Assembly (NCBI GenBank): GCA_963853835.1
Contig: OY970823.1
Span: forward strand, 65,729,845 to 65,793,844
Length of the DNA stretch: 64,000 nt
Direction: 5' to 3'
Origin: Calendula officinalis
Lineage: Eukaryota; Streptophyta; Magnoliopsida; Asterales; Asteraceae
The translations under genes and the position numbers were made by a program. Each line of letters begins with the position of its first letter. Within the stretch, counting starts at the first letter, position 1. Below, one piece after another: positions 21,640 through 34,248 of this stretch. The notes under the pieces are model-generated. The model saw only the letters and a program-made list of their open reading frames with translations. It was not told the DNA's origin and did no database searches.

Positions 21640-22839
21640 ACCGAATTTCCACGCGTAAAAGAAGTTATCGATGTCGAAGATGGTGGTGGTAGCATGTATT
21701 AGTGAAGGTTATGTGATGCGGTGATGTAACTTGTTCTACTTTTCTTAATGTAGTTCTAAGTAGTACGAAATCGGGTTTTTTCTTATGTTTGTGTTGATTT
21801 TATTTTCTACCTTGTTTGTCAAACACTCCTACTTTCTTTTATCGAACCTCAAAAAATGATCTCCAGCAACACTTTGATATACAATATAACCTGACGACAA
21901 CGTCAAGGGTACCTAATCTCTTCAAGAGTGGGGTATAAGTTTATACAATATCAACCCTTAACCTCATTTGTTCGAAAATAGCATGATCGATAATTACATG
22001 CTCGATGTGAGTTAAGGGGATTCTGTTTAAACAATCTAATAGTTGCTTAATCAGTAAAAAATACGGTGGTTAAAATTCTCCGGATGCTCAAACTTTCTTC
22101 GTAATGTACAAAACTTAACTGTTATTATAACCATTTCTAAACATTCAACCCTAACTTTTTGACCTTAGATAATGTCAATTGTAAAGAAAATTTTTAATAA
22201 ACATTTTTTCCTTAGATTTTATTTAAATATAACAAATTATATAATTAAGTGATACACATATATTTATGTGTTTTCAATTAAATATATAATTTAAATTTTT
22301 GGAACCGAGGCCTGTTTTAGCTGGAACGAACTGCCACCCCCAGCCAACATATATCAACCCGATCTCCTCCGCTGTAAACCACCTTTATCTTGTCCGTTAT
22401 TTCTGGAGATCCACTCATTTTCTTCGGTACAATTAAACACAATGTGCGTTGTTTGCATGTGTATTGCAAATTTCTGAAATATTTGTAGAGTATCAAATAT
22501 ATATACAGAGAATAGTGTCTGTAATTTCTATAGCATCAACAATTTCTGTGCTGATAAATCAGAAATTATATTGTACACACGCTTAAAACAACAAGGATTC
22601 CAACATTTTGATTTGATATGAATGAGGAACAAATTTTTGTTCTCGATTAAAATCCTCTCTATACTTGGATCAATAACTGTAAATCTTGAGAAATTTTTCG
22701 ATCAGGCTTCGAATCGTAAGTTTTTTGAAGTCATCTAAAATCACCACTAACTGCTTTCTGATTATGAGTTAATTAGGGTTTGAAATTGCAGTCTGTTGAT
22801 TAGGGTTTGAAGTTAAGAAACACGGGGGGCATTGAGTTT

Positions 22840-22868
22840 GGGAATAGGAATAGGAATAGGAATAGGAG
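22840..22868. repeat. (GGAATA)n hexamer repeat
   Basis: About four and a half copies of GGAATA/GGAATAG in tandem, ending in the variant GGAGTAG. Confidence 0.85.
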
Positions 22869-24195
22869 TAGAGCTTGGAGTGGGGAGGACGGTAAATCGT
22901 TTGACGAGAGTTTATTCGTTATAATCAATCTCCTACATGCACGGACACAGTTTTATCCTACACCTGCAGGTTTTTGCTCACACATCAAACACCAGTGTTA
23001 TACCTCCGAGTAATTCCTAGGAACGTTTAAACACCCTATTTCAAAACAACTTATCCAGACCAAATACTAATCATAGGTTCACTGATCTTGAAACAGACTA
23101 CAATTCAGTAGACGGAAGAATTACTTCTGTGTTCCGATTGATATCAATTGCAAGTTGGAAGAAAATCATATTGCTAGTTGGAAGAATCAATTGCAAGAAG
23201 ATATGAAATGATTAAATTTCAAGATAATAGAAATCATATTAGCCAAGTACTTGCGGAAAATGATCTTCATTGTGATGATCTTGAATCACGGACACATTTG
23301 TTTTCAGTAAATATATCGATGAAATTGTTGTATCTGCAATCTCTCATCAAGCAGTAAGAACCCTAATTACGGAAATGGGAAATTAGTTATTTCTGCTGCA
23401 AGGTCAGTTTAGCATAATTTCTTAATTTTTTGCTTTTGGCCGATAAAAAATACGTCAAATTGCCTAATTGTGTTGACAAATGGAGCACCATTGATTGAGT
23501 CTGTTCCAGGAAGGTACAAGTATAAAAAGAAGGTTAGTGTTGTATTTGCACAATTTTATGATGTAAAAAGCTTTTTTGAATAATGTTATTATTATATATT
23601 TACTAGGATGTGGTTGGGAAAGGTGAAGTTGGCCCGAAAACAGAAACAAAACCCAAAAACTGCAGCTCCCACTGAAGCGGCCCATAAGAGTGCTCCCCCA
23701 ACAGCAAAAGTTGTGGTACATCTTTTTAACATTTAAAAAATGTTGTTGCTGTATTCGATATACATACCAGGTCAAAAAAGTAGTGTCTCAGATATGATTG
23801 TAAAACTTATATTATTTCACTAATAATCTAATTGTTAATTTTTTATAAAGGTTTTATGCAAAAGAAGGAGAAAAGTACGCTTTCCGGTCTGTTGAAAAAA
23901 GTACGCTTTGGCAAGATGAAAAATTTATGCTCCTATGTTTGTATCAATGTGTCATACAGCAGACAAAACATATAATCCCAAACTTTTAACTTGATTTTCT
24001 AAACTGATAAACTTGAGACTTGTTTCATCATCTGTGTATGCTCCAAAAATGATGACCCATGCAAGTCCAAAACTTGATTATCCCGTTGATTCGTTTCATT
24101 AGTTAGTAGTTAGGTTTATTAAGATCTTGTTAATTATAAGAAATTTGTAAGATGGTTATTATTGAATTGTATCCAGCTACAAGTGACGTCTAATA

Positions 24196-24279
24196 AATAA
24201 ACACCTAACAATTTGAATTTTAATGAGTTGTGTCATCAATAAACACCTAACAATATGAATTGTAATGAGTTGTGTCATC
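24196..24279. repeat. 2 x 42-bp tandem duplication
   Basis: AATAAACACCTAACAAT...GAGTTGTGTCATC occurs at 24196-24237 and 24238-24279 with two differences. A second small duplication (CTAAATGAAGTTAACCACTT, period 44) follows at 24327-24402. Confidence 0.85.
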
Positions 24280-26041
24280 ACTTCGTTCAAGTATGCAAAG
24301 AATGTATCATAAAATCTATCTAAGCACTAAATGAAGTTAACCACTTAATCATTGCCCATTTGAAGTATCCCTAAATGAAGTTAACCACTTAATCAATGCC
24401 CCTATATTTTATGTTGCCCTGGGCCTAAACCCATATCTCCCATATATTGGGCCGCCCCTACGTTTGGCCATGAGATCATTTGGCCCGTTTCCATGTATGG
24501 AGGTGTTTGCATTAGCATATAGATTTATTGTAATTTGAAAAGCCGATAAATCCATTTTTATCCAGCTTACGGGCTTAAGTAAATCAATAACTTATAACCC
24601 ATAGGCCTTAAAAATTTGCTAATCCAAATTAGTCCATACACCAAACCCTGCTTAAGTTATTCATCATTTTAGCCGTTTGAGATAAAGGATGACCTGAATC
24701 AACCCATTTGTAAGTAAACAAGACAAAATTTCCACTTCTACAACCAACCATTGGACAGAAACACCACCTTATGTTTTAATCCAGTCGACCAATATTCACA
24801 CACTAATAAAATGTCCGATAGTACACTTCTTGACGTTTATTACAAATGTTTTATCTACAACGACTGATATTCAGACACTAAAAAAATATCAAAACCAACC
24901 TTATTTCAATTATCAGGAACCCGACAACGAATTCGAGGAATGCATACGGCCCGAAGTAATCCTCGCACACGAGATCGACGTAACATTTGCGGACATCAAA
25001 CCTACATCTTTTATAAAAAGAAGGGTTGTTAACTGTTAACCACACTTAGGGTCAGTTATTGGAACGATCCGATTAAAGTAGTTAGTCAGTTATGTGCTGG
25101 TTTTCGGTTTTTATGCCCCTCACATTATGCATAGAGTGCTGATTGTGTTGCCGATTATCTACTTTTTGCCACACATATAATCGAGCACACAAATAAATGG
25201 AAGTTGTAGACGAACAAATTAAAATAAATACAGATACACTGCTATAGTACGAGTAATGCCTATATATGTACCCGCACCAACTCAATGTTAAATGTGGATT
25301 GGACGTGATCACTTTAAATACGATACATGACTTTTTGGATACTTAATACCCATATCCATCTAGGTAAACCCATAAATACTAGCAAAATTTGCCATCTGTA
25401 GTATAATAAGTTATTAAAATAAAAATAATATTGATTTGTTAAAGACACATTGTATTTCATTTAAAGATAAATTTAAATTCATTGATATTTATACTCTTAC
25501 ATTTAATTATGGAATGGGATAAAAGAAAAAATTAATTATGGTATATATGACAAACAATTTTAATTTATCTTAAGTGAATTAATAAATATCTTGAACAAAT
25601 CAATTCCCAAATAAAAATAGCATGTTAGCTATAATAAGCGAGAGACCGTTTTTAGTTATATTATAAATAAGTAATAACATGTCATTTTTGTAATTTTAAA
25701 AAGATGTTATTTTTGTATATTGTATTTCGTGTGCGTGTATATTGCCATTACTTGATACCTTTTAGGGCATGTTTATTCTAATTAATTAGTTTTATTTATT
25801 TTTCTTTTCTTTTTTTAGAATGGTAATTATCTAGGTTTTATAGTGTACTATTATATAAAACATCTAGCCTTTCTCACTATTATAATTAGGAATTTGAAAT
25901 TATCAAATTACCCCTTTAATATAAAAGCAACTTAATATCAGTTCAATTTCGACCCATAAAATACTAGATATATATTAAAATCAAATGAAATTAATTTCTA
26001 CTAACACAACAATGTAATTCAGTTATCATTTTAATAATATA

Positions 26042-26354
26042 CTTCCTCCGATTTAAAATAAGTGATACACTTTTCATATTTAGGTGTATCAAAATAAGTG
26101 ATACACTTGGAAATTTTACCTTATTTGGTAAAAAGTAGTGGCCCCCACACCCACTAACTACTTACTTTAATAAAATAAAATAACTCATTTATCCTTACTT
26201 TTACTTTTAAACATCATTAACATTACTTTATTTAAAAAATATGGGACTCATTCTCCACTAACAATCTAATTAATCTAATTTATCCCTTATTATCATATTT
26301 TGCCTCAAAAAGCGTGAAACCAACAATATAGCACTTATTTTAAATCGGAGGAAG
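26042..26354. mobile_element. Stowaway-type MITE
   Basis: 313 bp. The ends are CTTCCTCCGATTTAAAATAAGTG and its inverted copy CACTTATTTTAAATCGGAGGAAG, flanked by TA on both sides (26040-26041 and 26355-26356). CTYCCTCCG-type inverted ends with a TA duplication are the Stowaway (Tc1/mariner) signature. It has no coding capacity. It lies about 0.8 kb upstream of the GH5 gene. Confidence 0.9.
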
Positions 26355-27131
26355 TATATCTGAATTGTAACTTTGGTACGTACAAATAGAATTGAAAAAC
26401 TCATACGACCACTCTCAATAGTGATAAACTGACATTTCAGTTTTTGTCAAATCAACATTACGTCAACTCACACTTAAACCGACATTAAATTGTGATACAC
26501 ATGTCATTATGTCAACAATACCTCTTATATTTATTTTTTGAGTTTCACTATACACACACAAAAAATACTAAATATCTTATTAAATTACATTATACCCCAC
26601 CGAACTCTTCATTCAACCCTAACTTCCAAAGTTACCAAAATACCAATAATATTACGAATATTTCTATAATTCTATTACGGAGTATATTCATTTACGTACC
26701 TTATAGAAAATTGCGCAAAAGTTCACCTTTTTCTTTTGAGATAAAAGTCAACGAATTTATGGTAATTTGATGGTAGTTGGTGGGTGAAAATATAACAAAA
26801 GAATGATAACATTGCTTCCTATTAAATTTCATAACTTGTTTAATGAATATATGTATTTAAATCAGATTATGAAACGGTAAAAAAGAATAATTAAAATATA
26901 CATGTAAATTATCTTATAAATAGAATAATAAAATTATAAAAATAAATTATAAACTTTGCCGAAGCTCCTTTCCAGGTAAAAGTATTTTATAGTTAAAAAG
27001 AGTTAGTACAAAGTAATAAATTTTCATAGAAAATTAAAACCCGTGAGAGTACAGAGTGGGAATCATTAAAATCAAAGCTACCAAAGAGATATTATGAATT
27101 TATGACAGTCCAAATGTCAACAAAAGCTCCC

Positions 27132-27139
27132 TATTTAAA
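27132..27139 (+). promoter_or_regulatory. TATA-like box of the GH5 gene
   Basis: TATTTAAA, 37 bp before the first ATG at 27176. This is close enough that translation might begin at the second Met (27194). Confidence 0.5.
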
Positions 27140-27175
27140 GAGACCAAGCAGTATAAGTTTTATAACAATAAGTTT

Positions 27176-30127
27176 ATGTCTCCATATATCAATATGCCTT
27201 TACAACCCAAATGTATATTCCTTATATTTTTCTTTGTGCTCCCATTAAATTCATTTCCTCTGTCCACGTCATCCCGATGGATCGTCGACCAAAACTCCGG
27301 CAACCGAGTAAAACTGGCATGTGTAAACTGGCCGGGCCACCTCCACGTTATGATCCCGGAGTGCTTAAACAAAAAGCCGATGAAGGACATTGTGTCAGAT
27401 ATTTCCGATAAGATGGGGTTTAACTGCGTGCGACTCACGTGGGCTACCTATATGTACACTCGCTACTTGAACGTCACCGTTTCAGAGTCTCTAGATCGGT
27501 GGAACTTGACTGCCGCTAAAGATGGTGTCGCGAAAAACAACCCCCATGTGTTGGAAATGACCGTTGTGGAAGCTCATAATGCTGTGGTTAATGAGCTTGG
27601 GAAGGGGAATCTGATGGTAGTGCTTGATAATCACGTTAGTTCGCCGGAGTGGTGTTGTGGTGATAATGACGGAAATGGGTTTTTTGGCGACAAGTACTTC
27701 GATTCCGACGAGTGGGTTCAGGGGTTGGTTGCGGTTGCTCGTCGCTATAATGGCAATCCTTCAGTAAGTGTACATAATAACTGTCACTCAGAAGTCATTT
27801 ACACTTTCATAAAAGTCAAATTTCTTTTCCAACGAATTTAATTAAAGTTTTTTGCGATAAAAAAAGGTGATTTGTTAATTATAAAATCCAACAATTGTAT
27901 AATATGTTGTATCCTGTTGACGGACGACGGTGATTAACAAAAATATACCTGGTAAATTTAAAATCCATATAAAACATTTCCACTAAAAATATGTTGTATG
28001 TACATTGTTCTAGTTATATAAGATCCATATATACTAAATAAACACGCTTATCAAAATAAACCTTGAAAGATGTATCCGCAACCAATTAATTAAGGTAGTT
28101 ATGCACGTTTTTTTAAATTTAAAACTGGTGGTCAATGGTGGTTGTGAGCAGGAGATGCGATGGTGATGGTGGAGTTAGCTGGTGAAGCTGGAATCACGGG
28201 TGGAGTGAGCAGAAGAGCGAGTTGGTAGTGCGGAGTGAGCGGTGACGGTGGTCGGCTGATTTTGATTTGAGCAAGTTAGTAGTGGTGGTGGTTATCGGCA
28301 GAGTAGGGTGGAGATTGTGATATAAATTATTAGTTATTTTTATGTGTTGTCTATATAGTATTATGAGATGTTCAAATAATCAACCCCTATATAAATCATT
28401 TTTTATATTATTCAAACCCCAAAAATTATGTATTAGAAGTATCAACATCTTTAAAATGTATGCTGATACACCATAACTATTGATAATTTATAACATCCTA
28501 TTGATACATATGGATTTTAGGTAGTCGCTATGAGCATGAGAAACGAGCTACGGGGCCCACGACAAGATGTGGCGGCTTGGTATAAATACATGCAACAAGG
28601 TGGGACCGCTATTCATCACGAGAATGCCGACATTCTCGTTATTTTCTCAGGTTTGGCATACGCTGCAAATCTTGGGTTCTTGAAAACTCAACCCCTAACG
28701 ATCAATCTGGATAACAAGTTGGTTTTTGAGTCACATTGGTACCCATTTGGTCAACCACCCGATAAATGGATTTTCCAAACAAACGAATATTGTGCCAACG
28801 TGACCAAACAGTTCATGGACAATTCAGGGTTTTTGTTTCAAAGAAACGAAAACTCTGTTCCTCTTTTCTTGAGCGAATTCGGGTTAGATCAGAGAGGCGG
28901 GGATGAGATGGATAATCGTTATTTCAATTGCTTGTTAATGACGGTGGCTGAGAACGACATTGATTGGGCGTTGTGGCAGTTGCCTGGGAGTTTTATGCTT
29001 AGGGAAGGTCAGGTTGACTTTGAAGACGTATTTGGGATGTACGATTCAACTTGGGAGAACATCAGAAATCCTAAGATCTTGGAGAGGTTAAGATTTGTTC
29101 AAATGAAGAATCAAGGTATCATTTTAATTTATATAAAATGTCATGCCAAACATTTTCATATGGGACTTTACTTTTTCAATATTTTATACGAACTCAAATT
29201 TATTAGTATCTTGAATTTGCATGATCATTCATTAAATGTGTGACATATTACCTTGAACTTGACAATATTATCGATTGAATAATTGGTTTTGTTTTATCAC
29301 ATGATTTGTGTCAGTTTGTGGGGTTCCATCTTAAAACCAATTGGTTGTAACAAGTGTAATTCATGACCTTTATAAGCACATTACATGTTCATTATTTGTC
29401 CAATGTGGGACATTACTTAATAATTTGTTTATAATTAATGTCAATATTTTAGATGAACACATATTTTTTAGTCCGTCAAAATATGCAACGAAAGTAAGTT
29501 AAGTAAGAAAACACGAACAAATTAATGAGTCAATGTACTAAATCGAGTATTTTACCATACTACACACTTCATAATTCAAGATAGTAAAGACATTCAATTA
29601 AGTTCATGATACTAAAATATATTTTGGTCTTATTTATATTAGGTCATGCGAAACCAAACAAGGCAACATCTTACATCTTGTACCACCCTTTAAGTGGTCA
29701 ATGTGTGGAAGCAAGCGAAACTCTTTCCATGACAAACTGTCGACAAGCAAGTCATTGGGATCACGAACATGATGGTGCCTCAATCGTATTAACAAACACA
29801 AACCGTTGTTTAAGAATTGTCAAACAAGGTTTGCCACTTGTCATCTCTGAAGACAATGATTGCTCGAGTCCTGAAACTTCATGGAATGTTGTTTCGACCT
29901 CCAAACATCATTTTGCTTCAAAAGATCCTGAAGGGAACAATTTGTGTTTAGAAGCAAATCCTTCTACTTCAAAAATTGTCGCAAACAAATGTTTATGTCT
30001 AGATGATGATTTGAAAGATGTTTTAAAGTGTGAAGAAAACCCGCAATCGCAATGGTTGAAGCTCATTCCGACAAATACGATTGATATGGAAATAAGTAGG
30101 AACCAAAGAGGCCTTTCACATGTATGA
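27176..30127 (+). CDS. GH5 glycoside hydrolase with ricin-B-like tail
   Basis: Three exons, 27176-27763, 28521-29115 and 29643-30127, join in frame to 555 residues. A hydrophobic signal peptide (about 1-30) implies secretion. The cellulase-type GH5 barrel covers roughly residues 33-385. RNELRG carries the acid/base Glu (E205) and LSEFGLDQ the nucleophile Glu (E315). HWYPFG, VVLDNHVSSPEWCC and WALWQLPGS are other family blocks. From about residue 400 a ricin-B-like lectin fold follows (YHPLSGQCVEAS, LCLEANPS, QSQWLKLI), probably for carbohydrate binding. Plant GH5 enzymes of this layout are called endoglucanase-like; the substrate is not settled by sequence. Intron 1 (757 bp) has a GC-rich patch and intron 2 is 527 bp. 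It is complete, with no breaks. Confidence 0.92.
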
Positions 30128-31476
30128 AAGATCTATTATTATGATTGTGAAAAAAAGAAGATGAAACTTAACTGTCGATGAAAAATGAACTTTCGGGCCA
30201 ACATTGTAGCCTTGTAGGCTTTGTATGGATTAGGCCTTGGAAACCCATTTATAGATTTGCATACCAATTTGAGCCATATATATGAAAGCTTAAAAACAGA
30301 ACAAACCATACCCAACAAAACTGGGGCAGCCATACGGCCCACACTTCGCACACAGGAAGAGAACGTAAAAGGGCCAATAGAGAGGTGTCTAAGAGCCCAA
30401 ACAAACTAATAAAATAATAATAACCGTTAGGCTGGTGCCAACTGTAACATCAACTGACACCTTCAGTTTTTATCACGTTAGTTGGCACTCTAACTAACAA
30501 CCTCATGTCAAAAATACTCATTAATTTCAATTTTTTAGGTCTCGGCATTATAAAATATTCATACATAAAAATACTAAATACCTCATTAAATATACATTTT
30601 CCTTCCGAAACCGTTAACCTTCTCTCTCCAAATGAAGATAATAAGGCATGATGCCAACGATTAAAAGATAACATGAGTCCCAACTGACATGCCCATTGGC
30701 ACTAGTCTTATAAATACTTAGTACTATATCTTATCAATATATAAAATACTTATGTGAGAGTCTTAATTCTTTATTTTTTAAATTTTACACATTTACCTTC
30801 TTAACTGCTATACTATTTGAATTTTCACCAATAAAATACTAAATCTAAAATCTAAATCAAACGAAAACAAATAATATTAATACAACAATTAAATATCTAT
30901 CCATATAAAGTACACATGACATAAATCCATAAAATCGAATAAATGTACAACACGAACCTATAATAAAGATGAAATGCAAGAATTTGATCAATTTAGTTCC
31001 GGTATAAAAGTATTCTCATATAAACAAACTCTCCTGATGTGACCAAGATTTACCAGTGATTTACGCGTCATAATCGTTGTTATGGTCGTTTCTTAACCTT
31101 CCCCTAATATGTACAAAGGGAACGGATCAAACTAATGACCTTTAAGTCATCATATTATACACTATAACTACTAAGCCAGATAATTATCGATCTAGTTTCG
31201 GCAGTTGATAGTTAACACTGTGTTCCAGAGTTTTAATTTGGAGAGAAGAGAAGAGAACATGAAAGAAATAAAAATGTTATCATGTTCCGGAGTTATTTTT
31301 ATAAAAGAAAAGAAAAGAAGAGGAAATAAATTATGACCATTTTTTCTCTCCTAATCTTCCTCCCAAAAGTGGAAAGATTTGGAGAGAAGATAAATTATAA
31401 TTAATTGCAATTATCAAACTAATCTTGTCATTACCTGATTTGATTACATTCTAAGGATAAAATTGTAAATATGTTA
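30128..31476. other. GH5 3' flank and intergenic
   Basis: Contains the 3' UTR of the GH5 gene and AT-rich DNA. 30430-30715 has TTGGCAC/GTGCCAA repeats that may be a decayed MITE. The only repeat I can classify is the SINE-like head at 31095-31180. Confidence 0.4.
31095..31180 (-). mobile_element. SINE-like tRNA-derived head
   Basis: The minus strand carries TGGCTTAGTAGTTATA (A-box-like, 31163-31178) and GGTCATTAGTTTGATCC (B-box-like, 31124-31140) at SINE spacing. The 3' end and tail are unclear. Confidence 0.4.
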
Positions 31477-31789
31477 CTTCCTCCGATTCAAAATAAGTGA
31501 TACACTTTTCTTTTTGGGGTGTATCAAAATAAGTGATACACTTTGAAAATTTACCTTATTTGGCAAAAAATAGTGGGACCCACACCCACTAACTATCTAC
31601 TTTAACAAAGTGAAAAGACCTCTTTACCCTTATTTTTACTTTTAAACATCATTAACTCCACTTTATTCAAAAAATGTGGGACTCATTTTCCACTAACCAT
31701 CTAATTAATCTAATTTAACCATCATTATAAACTTTTGCCTCAAAATCCGTGAAATCCAAAGTGTATAACTTATTTTGAATCGGAGGAAG
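31477..31789. mobile_element. Stowaway-type MITE
   Basis: 313 bp, the same length as the copy at 26042-26354 and clearly the same family. Ends are CTTCCTCCGATTCAAAATAAGTG and its inverted match TTATTTTGAATCGGAGGAAG, flanked by TA at 31475-31476 and 31790-31791. Confidence 0.92.
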
Positions 31790-32482
31790 TATTTTTTTTT
31801 TTCCTTTTTTTCAAAACTAACTAGTCAAATTTTCCTTTTTAGTTCTCAGAAGGGCTTCTTTGAATTGCATCCATATTCAAGAATCACGCGCTAAAAACAT
31901 AACAACGAATACACATGTAAACACTTTTCCCTTAGCCGTGTAAATTTCGTGCTTATTTTCGTTCCTTGAATAATGTCTAATTATGCTGACACTTTCAATA
32001 TATTTTTGTAAATCAAACCACGCTTTATGATTTGGTATAAGTTTATAGTGACCCGGCCGAAAATGACATTGAACTGGAAGTTTAATATCGATGACGAAAT
32101 GTTTGACTTATGCAACTACCTAATTGTAGTTGTAATTTGTTTTTTTCTCTTTTTTCTCTGCAGCCGCCATATCTGCATCACACATATGCATTACTTTGGA
32201 TTTTGGACTACCTGTTTGATCATACCCATAATTAAACTCATGACCGATCGACGATTAGCTAGATTATGAAATATGATTAATGACCAACCGCTTTACGAGC
32301 TGAGATAAAACAAAAATATGATCCAACTAGTGACATGTTTTTGAATTCTAATAATTTTTGTGATGTTATATATGTATTGAATTTCGAAAAACAAAATTGT
32401 GAATCAAAGTATTCATAGTCTATAAGAGGATTGATAGTGTGTTGACTGTTGAAGAATATACAAACATAATCCGTCGTAAATC

Positions 32483-33121
32483 TTATGTGCATATCGAATT
32501 CATGATTGATCGGCTTGTTAAGTTGAGATTCATCGTGCAATTCATCTCAATCGTTTTTCTCCGATCAACGATCTTCAGAACGTGAACTCTACCTGTCATC
32601 TTAGCGTAACTTATAACCTCCATCATCTCCGTACGATCACCACCACCGCTACTCAAATTCAAATTCTCAGATCCAATTTGCATCACAACACTAATCGATT
32701 TAGTATTCCTCGCTCCAACACGGCCGCCGGAAATATCTCCCCTTCCGATCGTAGAGTTACCGTACAAAATAACAGCGTTGCAGTTGTCGAAATCGTACCG
32801 GCCGAAGTTTTTGTTGTTCACCGTGACCTCCGTTAACATCGTGACGCTCAGCGTTGACGTTGAATTGATGTTCTCGTATTGGAGATTTTGAATTGAGATG
32901 GAGCCTAGGCGGAGCTTAGGATTGATTACGCGTAGAAACACCGAAGCAAAAATTAAGAAGATTATGCCAAGGAAGACGACGGCCGCGAGTACGTAAACGA
33001 GAGACTTGCTGCTTTCCTGGTGCTTTCGTTTGGTGAATTTTCCGATGGAGTTAAACGTTTGTTCATCGCTTTTTACGACGGCCGGTGCAAATGGTGTACT
33101 CTGGCTCTCTACATCTGCCAT
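32483..33121 (-). CDS. LEA-2 / NDR1-HIN1-like membrane protein
   Basis: Intronless, 212 residues. A polar N-terminus (residues 1-42, ending in the basic KFTKRKHQESSK) is followed by one membrane helix (LVYVLAAVVFLGIIFLIFA, about 43-62). A LEA-2 domain follows, with the typical entry LRVINPKLRLGSISIQNL and VTVNNKNFGRYDF, in which the conserved NxNFG is clear. The layout is that of NHL-type proteins, anchored in the plasma or endomembrane with the domain outside the cytosol, and often linked to stress and immunity. The C-terminal part (SISVVMQIGSENL) is also typical. Family membership is clear; the specific role is not. Inside the frame the opposite strand also has open frames, which I treat as shadows. 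Confidence 0.88.
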   Translation of the reverse strand: MADVESQSTPFAPAVVKSDEQTFNSIGKFTKRKHQESSKSLVYVLAAVVFLGIIFLIFASVFLRVINPKLRLGSISIQNLQYENINSTSTLSVTMLTEVTVNNKNFGRYDFDNCNAVILYGNSTIGRGDISGGRVGARNTKSISVVMQIGSENLNLSSGGGDRTEMMEVISYAKMTGRVHVLKIVDRRKTIEMNCTMNLNLTSRSIMNSICT

Positions 33122-33177
33122 GTGTCTGTGTGCGTGATTCGAAGTGTGTGTGGGTGTGATATTTGTCTGAAAGTGTG

Positions 33178-33185
33178 TTTATATA
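33178..33185 (-). promoter_or_regulatory. TATA box of the LEA-2 gene
   Basis: TATATAAA on the minus strand, 57 bp upstream of the ATG at 33121. Confidence 0.65.
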
Positions 33186-33833
33186 GAAAGGATGAGGGAT
33201 TGATGTGAATTCGTACAGTTTCATACCTAACCCTTCTTTTTCCTGAAACGACGAATTCAGTCCCCACTAGTTTTGAAAAATTATAATTGGTATAAAAGCG
33301 GGTTAATGAAACCAATTGCTACCTTAATTATAAATTTATAAGTAACTTTATAGCAAAAAGGTCGTTTTAGTATAACTGTTCTAAACAAAAATGGTTATTT
33401 AATTATACTATTTTAGTTCCTAGAAGAATTGTGTGAAATAAGTGAAAAAATAACCGAACCACGTCTAGTTATAATGAGGTCGATTGACACGAACTGTCAA
33501 CTAATATTATTATAGAATTATAATATTTATATCATATAATGATATAAAGTCCATGTAATGTATCACTAACTTGTATCATAATTGCCAGAAATATTTATAC
33601 TTAATGTGTATTGAGTATTTTCTTATCATATTATGAGAGGTGTAGTCCATTACTCCATGAGCATCATCAAACTGTTAAATAAACAATGAGGTGATATATT
33701 ACCATGCCATAAAACAGGCGGGGAGAAAATGTTAATTTCGTGTCCCATTTTCACATTTTGGCGTTGAGTGGGTCCTCGTCGATTAGTCCAACAAAATAGG
33801 TTCAGACGGTCAATGCCGATATTGACCACGTCC

Positions 33834-34122
33834 AAGCTTTGTTCTAACTTGTTGCACTATGTGATAACTCAGTTTATTTTATTTTAATTTAGTGTTAAAC
33901 GCTCTGAGTAATACAATTTTTTTAATCACTTGGTCAAGCTTCTTTTACCTACTAGTGCCAATGAAGGGGTGAAGGCGTGAAGCTTTGTTCTAACTTGTTG
34001 CATTATGTGATAACTCAGTTTATATTTAATTTAATTTAGTGTAAATCGCTCTGAGTAATACAATTTTTATAATCACTTGGTCAAGCTTCTTTTACCTACT
34101 AGTGCCAATGAAGGGGTGGTAA
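33834..34122. repeat. 2 x ~146-bp tandem duplication
   Basis: AAGCTTTGTTCTAACTTGTT opens both copies (33834 and 33980). Both continue through CGCTCTGAGTAATAC and CTACTAGTGCCAATGAAGGGG. The copies differ by a few bases. There is no gene in it. Confidence 0.9.
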
Positions 34123-34248
34123 GATACGAGGATCAACGTATTAAATAAGTTTTGTAGTTGAAAAAAAATGGGTTGGACATATTTAGATCACTTTAAACCA
34201 TTCTACGATGCTCGAATTTCAATTTTTGTTACATTATTAACACTCTAA

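Larger units (their letters stand above)
21640..26041. other. Intergenic, repeats and exon-like scraps
   Basis: No gene can be supported. 22300-23770 has a few intron-like borders and a short lysine-rich frame at 23606-23730 (WLGKVKLARKQKQ) that I do not recognise. 24830-25039 is a 69-codon frame (ends FIKRRVVNC) without known motifs. Small tandem repeats lie at 22840-22868, 24196-24279 and 24327-24402. The remainder is AT-rich. Confidence 0.4.

Noticed and set aside
23606..23730. Ribosomal or histone-like basic exon
   Set aside because: The lysine-rich frame is short, matches no family I know and has no supporting exons.
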